From the NCBI RefSeq assembly GCF_001047375.1, contig NZ_LFVU01000001.1:1-64000 (forward strand): DNA of 64,000 bases, read 5' to 3'. Shown here one piece after another: positions 58,710-64,000 of this stretch. This DNA is from Clostridium cylindrosporum DSM 605. Its GTDB lineage: Bacteria > Bacillota > Clostridia > Clostridiales > Caloramatoraceae. Within the stretch, counting starts at the first letter, position 1; each line of letters opens with the position of its first letter. The translations under genes and the position numbers were made by a program. The notes beneath the pieces are model-generated. The model was not told where the DNA came from, searched no databases, and saw only the letters and a list, made by a program, of their open reading frames with translations.

Positions 58710-59273
58710 TTACTTGCTCAATATACTCATAACCCCATTTTCCATTATTTCATTTATAAGAGAAATTAACTTTTCATTAGATATAACTTTATCTTGTTTA
58801 AACCAGTAACTCATAATACCAATCATAGCAGAAAGTATATACTCCAAAATAAAATCAAGTTCTTTTTCACTAATCTTTACCTGATACTTTAGTGCTTCTT
58901 GTAACATTGGCTTTATAGAGTTTTTTAGTTTACTTGCAAAGGCAGCATCACCATTATCTCCAAGTAGCACAGAATAATATTTATGATTTTTCTCATATAA
59001 CTCCATAAAAATATCTAAGGGCATGCCTAAATTTCCTTCTAACATAGCTATTGGAGGTAGCTCATTAACATTAGGGATAATGGAAGTTTCAATTTGTTCA
59101 AGAACATCATAAATATCAATAAAGTATTCATAGAAAGTACTGCGATTATATCCAGCTTTTTGTGTTATCTCTTTTACAGTAATTTTCTCTATTCGTTTTT
59201 CACAATAAAGTGTCCAAAATGCATCAATTAAATCTTGTTTTGTTTTAGTCATAACTTTAGGGTTCTTTTTCAT
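58710..59273 (-). CDS. TetR-family transcriptional regulator
   Basis: 187 residues. N-terminal TetR helix-turn-helix (KITVKEITQKAGYNRSTFYEYFIDIYD) and a helical C-terminal ligand domain of no known subclass. GAGGTAGG precedes ATG at 59273. It is divergent from the glycosyltransferase gene; the shared region has inverted repeats around the glycosyltransferase promoter, so it probably represses that gene. Ligand unknown, perhaps the compound the transferase modifies. Confidence 0.93.
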   Translation of the reverse strand: MKKNPKVMTKTKQDLIDAFWTLYCEKRIEKITVKEITQKAGYNRSTFYEYFIDIYDVLEQIETSIIPNVNELPPIAMLEGNLGMPLDIFMELYEKNHKYYSVLLGDNGDAAFASKLKNSIKPMLQEALKYQVKISEKELDFILEYILSAMIGIMSYWFKQDKVISNEKLISLINEIMENGVMSILSK

Positions 59274-59286
59274 TTCCTACCTCGAT

Positions 59287-59371
59287 AAATCCGACACTAA
59301 GCATTTCATTGTCGGTTGATGATTAACATTATACTGCTTACAATATTAATATACGACACGTTGTTGGATTT
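59287..59371 (+). promoter_or_regulatory. Glycosyltransferase promoter with TetR operator candidates
   Basis: -35 TTGATG (59316-59321), -10 TACAAT (59339-59344), 17-base spacer. CCGACA (59291-59296) and TGTCGG (59310-59315) are inverted repeats just upstream of and abutting the -35, and ACGACACGTTGTTGG (about 59353-59367) is a second imperfect palindrome around the likely transcription start. AAATCCGACA and TGTTGGATTT further match at the edges (59287-59296, 59362-59371). Confidence 0.65.
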
Positions 59372-59392
59372 CACAAGGAGAGTGAGAGAATT

Positions 59393-60637
59393 ATGATAAC
59401 AATAATATGCGCAGGTTCAAGAGGAGACTTTCAGCCATACATAGCTTTGGCTCAGCAATTAAAAAAGTTAGGTAAAGATGTTAAAATTTCTGGCTCAAGT
59501 GAAGTTGAAAGCCTTGTGAGAAGTTATGGAATAGAATACTTTCCAGTTGAGGTTGATTTTGAAAAGTTAGGTGTTGACCCAAATATAATAAAGGAATCAC
59601 AATCAGCGGATAATCCCCTAAAAATGCTTCTTACATTTAATAAAATGAAAAAGTATGGAATTAAAATAGCTGAAGAAACCTATGCTTCTTTGGAAGGTAG
59701 TGAATTAATTGTTTATCATCCAGGGTGTACCATGGGGTACTTTGCAGCTCAAGAAATGGGAATACCATCAGTACTGGCTACACCATTTCCTATGCACAAA
59801 ACCGATGAGTATCTTTCAGTTGTTACTTATGGAAAAGCTAAGCCTACAAAGTTAAATAAAAAGATAAGCTACAAAATGGTGCAAAGTATGCTTTGGCTTG
59901 CCTCAAGTAGCACTGTGAAAGGACATTGGAAGAAGCATTTCAAAAGACTTCCAAAAGACTTTAGTAGTCCATATGAAAGAATAAGTACAGAGCATCCAGC
60001 AGTTGTATCCTGTAGTAATTTTGTATTCCCTAGACCAAAGGACTGGAATGAAAACATCCACCAAAATGGATATTGGTTTGTAGAAGAAAATATAGAATAT
60101 ATACCATCAAAGGAACTTTTAGATTTTCTCAGTAAAGGTGAAAAGCCAGTTTACATTGGATTTGGAAGTGTATTTAATAGCGAACAAAAAGATGAGTTAG
60201 TTAGCCTTATAATAGATGCAATGAAAAAATGCAAAAAGCGTGGAATTATTTCTGGTATGGGTAAGATAGACAACCTTCCCGATAACCTTATCGCTGTAGA
60301 TAGTATTCCTCATACGTGGCTATTTAACAATGTGTCTGTTGTTTGTCATCATGGTGGAGCTGGAACAACAGCAGCAGGATTTAGAGCAGGAGTACCAAGT
60401 GTAATTATTCCATTCTCCAATGACCAATTTGCTTGGGCACATAGAGCATATGATTTAGGTGTTGGTGCAAAACCTATTTATAAAAAAGACTTAACCTCAA
60501 ATAAATTAGCTGAAGGAATAAAATTTGCATTAACTAAAGAGATTGTAAATAATGCAAAGGTATTAGCCCAAAATATTGCAACAGAAAATGGAGCTATATA
60601 TTGTGCCAAGGTAATTGCTAGCATGATTAATAAGTAG
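59393..60637 (+). CDS. GT1-family glycosyltransferase
   Basis: 414 residues, GT-B fold of the UGT/macrolide-glycosyltransferase type (sterol or antibiotic glucosyltransferases). N-terminal AGSRGDFQPYIALAQQLKKLG is the family start, and the C-terminal donor site HHGGAGTTAAGFRAGVPSVI is complete. It would move a sugar from a nucleotide sugar to a small hydrophobic acceptor; acceptor unknown, detoxification is plausible given the TetR partner. An AGGAG lies 12 bases before ATG, slightly distant. Confidence 0.9.
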   Translation: MITIICAGSRGDFQPYIALAQQLKKLGKDVKISGSSEVESLVRSYGIEYFPVEVDFEKLGVDPNIIKESQSADNPLKMLLTFNKMKKYGIKIAEETYASLEGSELIVYHPGCTMGYFAAQEMGIPSVLATPFPMHKTDEYLSVVTYGKAKPTKLNKKISYKMVQSMLWLASSSTVKGHWKKHFKRLPKDFSSPYERISTEHPAVVSCSNFVFPRPKDWNENIHQNGYWFVEENIEYIPSKELLDFLSKGEKPVYIGFGSVFNSEQKDELVSLIIDAMKKCKKRGIISGMGKIDNLPDNLIAVDSIPHTWLFNNVSVVCHHGGAGTTAAGFRAGVPSVIIPFSNDQFAWAHRAYDLGVGAKPIYKKDLTSNKLAEGIKFALTKEIVNNAKVLAQNIATENGAIYCAKVIASMINK

Positions 60638-61381
60638 TTTATAAAATTTCTATCTGTCCACATTTTAAAGATATTTTACTTTTCTCAACATATTTTATTA
60701 ATGTATCATTACTTATGATACGGTTCGCCATAACGGGTATAAGTGATGTTTTTTATACCAATATTTAATCTCAAAAATTCATAACTAATTTACCCGTTTA
60801 GCAACTATCATATTTTCATATCACTACAAGTTATTCTCACAATCTTTAGCTTTTAAGTCTCTCTTTGATAGGGAGAAGTCCATTATTACTTTACTACATC
60901 CTATTTTCATCAAAAATAATTTTGACCTCCAATGTAAAATATATAGATATAAATGTAAAATGCTTTCTATGATATTTTTTATTTTATCATAAGAAAGCAT
61001 TTTTTACAGACTTTTCTTCACAGTCTCTTATCATATAAAGTATATTTTTCAAATATTTTTTCGTATTCTTTTTATTTTTATTGTAATACATCTAATAAAA
61101 ATAAATGAATTCCTATACTCTACTCACATTTTATCTACTTTATCATATTAATTTTCAGCAGCTTAATCTCTGGGGTCTTTTATCAAAGCTATAACCTTAT
61201 CACTAGAATATTCCTTGTTTATTATTTCTCATATCATTTCAATATTCTTCAAAATCATTTTCTTGCAATTTATATCTTCTAGTTTTACAACATATGATAT
61301 ATTAAATTACGTACACCTGAACAGGAACTCATTAGGTTCATATTATACTCTCTTTTTATATTTGCTTAATAACTAGTTACA
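60638..61381. other. 744-base non-coding, decayed region
   Basis: No intact gene. It holds two small inverted repeats (60703-60721, GTATCAT/ATGATAC; 60736-60759, GGTATAA/TTATACC), a terminator at 60957-61003, and on the minus strand about 61079-61310 a stop-ridden frame (fragments like KKMILKNIEMI, YSSDKVIALIKDPRD) that could be a decayed gene. The family of that remnant is not recognised. Confidence 0.55.
60957..61003. terminator. Bidirectional terminator in the decayed region
   Basis: Arms 60957-60974 and 60985-61003 (AAAATGCTTTCTATGATA with a one-base bulge), followed by five or six Ts on the plus strand. The glycosyltransferase stop is about 320 bases upstream, so which gene it served is unclear. 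Confidence 0.7.
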
Positions 61382-64000
61382 TTAATCGATCTCTGTAACC
61401 GATACTTCTTCTATTGTAGCATTTCGCATTTGTTGAAATTTATTGAAGTTATTTTCAGTAATCTTATTACCATTATATGATGCTCCTATTAATAGTTTAT
61501 AATCAAAAATAGCATTATCAAAGACAACATTAACTAATTTTGCATTATTAAAGCTTACTTCTTGTAATTCAGCCCCAACAAATTTTACATTCTTCAACAC
61601 TGCATCACTGAAATCAGCTTTCCGGAATGTTGATTTTGTAAAGTCGACATTCATTATATATGATGAAGAAAAATCTGCATTTATAAACTTTGCATTTTTT
61701 GCATTAACTTTATCCATTGTACATGTATGAAATGAAGAAAAAATAAAATTAGATTTATTTAAATTACAATTATAAAATTCAGCCAAGAGCATATTTGACA
61801 TTTTAAGTTTTGACTCCCTGATATTTAATCCCTGAAAACTTACTCTACAAAAATCTCTAGCATCAAGTATAATTCCATCTAAATCCATATTAACAAAACA
61901 TCTAGATATTAGTCTGTTTTTTGGACCTATACGTTGCCCTTGTACTCTAGCCAAAAGTTCTCCAAAAGACGTAGGAGATGGGTGAGTAATTTTTGTTCTA
62001 ACATTTCCTAAATCAGCACATTTGCAAATGACTAAAAGTAGAGATTCAATTGAATTTTGTTCTTGTTTCATTTCATCTTTATAATTGGGTCTATTATGAA
62101 GTATTTCAAATGGCAACCCGTTTTTAAGAGAATATGATAATAGTCTTAATAATGTCTTATGCCACCCTTTTATTTTTTTGGTATTAATTAGTTTCATTTC
62201 ACCTTCGATAAAACTAAATACATATTCATCCATTGTTGTTGAACCGCATAATTGAATCCAGTTTTTTAAGGCTTCCTTTTCATCCCAACCATAATCAGGA
62301 TTTTTTTGCTTTTTTTCAATATGTCCGCTAATTATGTCTATGCCCAATATAATTCTTTTGGCAGTTAAGTATTCTCCAAAACTTTTGTGAGTAAATTCAA
62401 ATGTTTTATCGTTGTTCATTTGATTATTAGATTGCCTAAAGTAAAAAGCTGTAAGCAAGCGCGTAACTCCTTTGGATGCACCTTCTTGAAATGCTAATAA
62501 CAAGGATTTAAGACCACTACTGTCACAATGCTCTTCAATTTCTTTTACTGTAGTAGTCCTCCCATCACCATGCCAAGTTGCAAGTGCTATTTCCTCAAGT
62601 ACTCTAACAAATTGATCATATGTAACATTCTGTAATGATCGATGAATTCCTGAGTCCCAGTCCCTATCATATACATTTTTTATTAAGTCTCCATAAATTT
62701 CATTAAGGTTGCTTTGTATTGTAAAGTCTATTTGCTTTCTTTCGTAACTTAATGCCACTAAATAGTTTAATAATGGCTGAGAAGTTATCTCATCAAGCTT
62801 ATTTAATGATAATTCTTTTGGCATTTGCGTATAACCTTTACCAGTTAAACTTCCATATTTTCTCCACCATTCATGTCGCAGGTCTTTCTTCAATAATGCC
62901 TTATCATCAACATAAGTATAGCCTTCTTTATGTAAGGTATACTTTTTTTCCATTTTCTTATGTGAAATATAATATGGAAGTATATGTAGTACCTGCCTAT
63001 CCTTCCTAATATTACATTGATTACTTTGTATAATTAAATCCCTTCCGGTTATAATTATTTGTAATCGCAATTGCTTCATGTTAAAGTTATACAACTTTTG
63101 TTGTACTTCTTGAATAAATTGTTGAGATGCTTCCATTCCAAATTTCCCTTGTAACGCAAGCTCATCCAATCCATCAAATATAATTAGTAACCTTTTTTCT
63201 CCATTATCAATATCCAGAGGTTTGTGCTTTAATATACCTTCATATAAAATAAATGAATTTACAGCATCAACTAAATCATCTTTTAACTCAAAATGATGTA
63301 ATGGTATAAATAAGACCTGGAGATCTGATTTTGATGATTGAACAGATGCAATTTTTTTTGCAAAAGTAGATTTTCCACATCCTGGGCCCCCACAAATAAC
63401 CCTTAATGCATCTTCCTTTTCACTATTTTCTATCCAATTATCAATTTCTTCTTCTAAATCAACCACTACTCTTTCATATACTTCAGTTTCTGTATAAACT
63501 AAACTTAACCTTTTATTTTGCTCTACAGCCACTTTATTTCTATAATATCCATTAAGTGGTACATAAATTTGCATTAGGCTAAATGCTTCTAAAAAAAGTG
63601 GCTCATCTAATTCCTTATTAAGTTGAGAATAATAATATGCCCAGTTTTTTTCTATTTCAGCTTGTAATGAAAAAGGTGTTGTTGTATTCTCTAAAATTGA
63701 AGAATATTCACTATAGTTTTCCCGCCATTCATTATTTAAGGCGTATACAAAATAGCTTGGGAATCTATTGCATATGGATTCCATTTCTGATTGATTAAAA
63801 CCACAATTCATTAACCAATTAGAAAGCATTTCTTGAATTATCTTTACTATATTAGCTTCTTTTGGCGAATCAAAAAAAGTATTATCTATAGTTATTTCAT
63901 CCTCAAATATTTCAGTAACATCTTGAATTAATATACTAGAATTAATTTGTTTTGTTTTTAATAGACTTTCATTATCTTCTATAATACTAAATAGCGCTTT
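61382..64000 (-). CDS. NACHT NTPase with C-terminal pentapeptide repeats (5' end beyond window)
   Basis: The last ATG in view is at 63829 (815 residues from there), but the frame stays open to position 64000 with no ATG, GTG or TTG and no ribosome binding site at 63829, so the N-terminus lies outside. P-loop GGPGCGKST (about 63365-63392), Walker B LLIIFDGLDEL (about 63162-63194) and IIITGRDL are those of a NACHT/STAND ATPase. A helical middle region follows, then at about 61480-61870 pentapeptide repeats (ANAKFINADFSSSYIMNVDF and similar A(D/N)LxF steps). Bacterial NACHT proteins of this design are anti-phage factors, with pentapeptides as a likely sensor; function here is inferred. Confidence 0.85.
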   Translation of the reverse strand, partial: KALFSIIEDNESLLKTKQINSSILIQDVTEIFEDEITIDNTFFDSPKEANIVKIIQEMLSNWLMNCGFNQSEMESICNRFPSYFVYALNNEWRENYSEYSSILENTTTPFSLQAEIEKNWAYYYSQLNKELDEPLFLEAFSLMQIYVPLNGYYRNKVAVEQNKRLSLVYTETEVYERVVVDLEEEIDNWIENSEKEDALRVICGGPGCGKSTFAKKIASVQSSKSDLQVLFIPLHHFELKDDLVDAVNSFILYEGILKHKPLDIDNGEKRLLIIFDGLDELALQGKFGMEASQQFIQEVQQKLYNFNMKQLRLQIIITGRDLIIQSNQCNIRKDRQVLHILPYYISHKKMEKKYTLHKEGYTYVDDKALLKKDLRHEWWRKYGSLTGKGYTQMPKELSLNKLDEITSQPLLNYLVALSYERKQIDFTIQSNLNEIYGDLIKNVYDRDWDSGIHRSLQNVTYDQFVRVLEEIALATWHGDGRTTTVKEIEEHCDSSGLKSLLLAFQEGASKGVTRLLTAFYFRQSNNQMNNDKTFEFTHKSFGEYLTAKRIILGIDIISGHIEKKQKNPDYGWDEKEALKNWIQLCGSTTMDEYVFSFIEGEMKLINTKKIKGWHKTLLRLLSYSLKNGLPFEILHNRPNYKDEMKQEQNSIESLLLVICKCADLGNVRTKITHPSPTSFGELLARVQGQRIGPKNRLISRCFVNMDLDGIILDARDFCRVSFQGLNIRESKLKMSNMLLAEFYNCNLNKSNFIFSSFHTCTMDKVNAKNAKFINADFSSSYIMNVDFTKSTFRKADFSDAVLKNVKFVGAELQEVSFNNAKLVNVVFDNAIFDYKLLIGASYNGNKITENNFNKFQQMRNATIEEVSVTEID

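Noticed and set aside
60837-60930. 28-codon minus-strand frame in the decayed region
   Set aside because: Its GGAGG lies more than 12 bases from the start and nothing in its sequence resembles a protein.

Overview
The window is AT-rich chromosomal DNA that reads as an anaerobic, endospore-forming Firmicute, most likely Clostridium sensu stricto. The grounds are the AT-rich codon use with strong GGAGG ribosome binding sites, sporulation and spore-wall genes (ytrH, ytrI, a SleL/YaaH-like LysM-GH18 enzyme), the redox repressor Rex, a thioredoxin reductase of the apparently ferredoxin-dependent clostridial type, a clostridial-type Ogg glycosylase and a CIRCE-controlled groES-groEL. No rRNA, phage, insertion sequence or CRISPR array was found.

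Layout. 1-230: two minus-strand tRNAs (Gly-TCC, cut by the edge, and Pro-TGG). 500-3360: minus-strand phosphodiesterase, a fused RNase PH/RdgB gene and an AIR-synthase-like gene. 3.5-5.2 kb: an unrecognised helical protein and a tiny cysteine-rich protein on the plus strand. 5.3-15.1 kb: orphan peptide-binding lipoprotein, then pcrA-ligA-small membrane protein, yerC, and rsuA-type pseudouridine synthase-patatin-lytic transglycosylase. 15.2-18.6 kb: purine permease, PpaX-like phosphatase, membrane-anchored propeller-like protein. 18.7-24.5 kb: a signalling block of CheR and two complex histidine kinases, the second with no canonical start codon. 24.7-32.3 kb: guaA and the whole pyrBICFKDE operon, led by what looks like a PyrR attenuator plus a second PyrR loop over the pyrB ribosome binding site.

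32.4-45.4 kb: small membrane protein, GH73 glucosaminidase, DEAD-box helicase, an ECF S component with an aminotransferase, an FG-GAP/ferritin-like pair, groESL, PheB-like ACT regulator with an unknown membrane protein, Ogg, and trxA with a reductase that lacks recognisable NADPH motifs. 45.4-53.2 kb: soluble CZB chemoreceptor, rex, an ABC-F ATPase followed by a 191-base near-complete inverted repeat, SleL-like hydrolase, CadD-like transporter, ytrI-ytrH. 53.3-60.6 kb is more accessory: HelD, CGGC protein opposite a MocR regulator, LURP-one protein, a thioredoxin-like gene broken by one stop codon, and a TetR/glycosyltransferase divergent pair. 60.6-61.4 kb is decayed DNA, and the window ends inside a large NACHT ATPase with pentapeptide repeats, a plausible bacterial immune gene whose N-terminal domain lies beyond the edge.

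The genes mostly serve nucleotide metabolism (pyr, guaA, purine uptake, RdgB, Rph), DNA and RNA maintenance (PcrA, LigA, Ogg, DEAD helicase, HelD), redox and stress control (Rex, Trx system, GroESL) and cell-wall or spore biology. The least explained elements are the NACHT gene, the long inverted repeat after the ABC-F gene, the kinase with a near-cognate start, and the leader hairpins of pyrB, helD and the propeller-like gene. Starts were moved from the longest open frame to the ATG behind a ribosome binding site wherever the longest frame began inside or upstream of that site.
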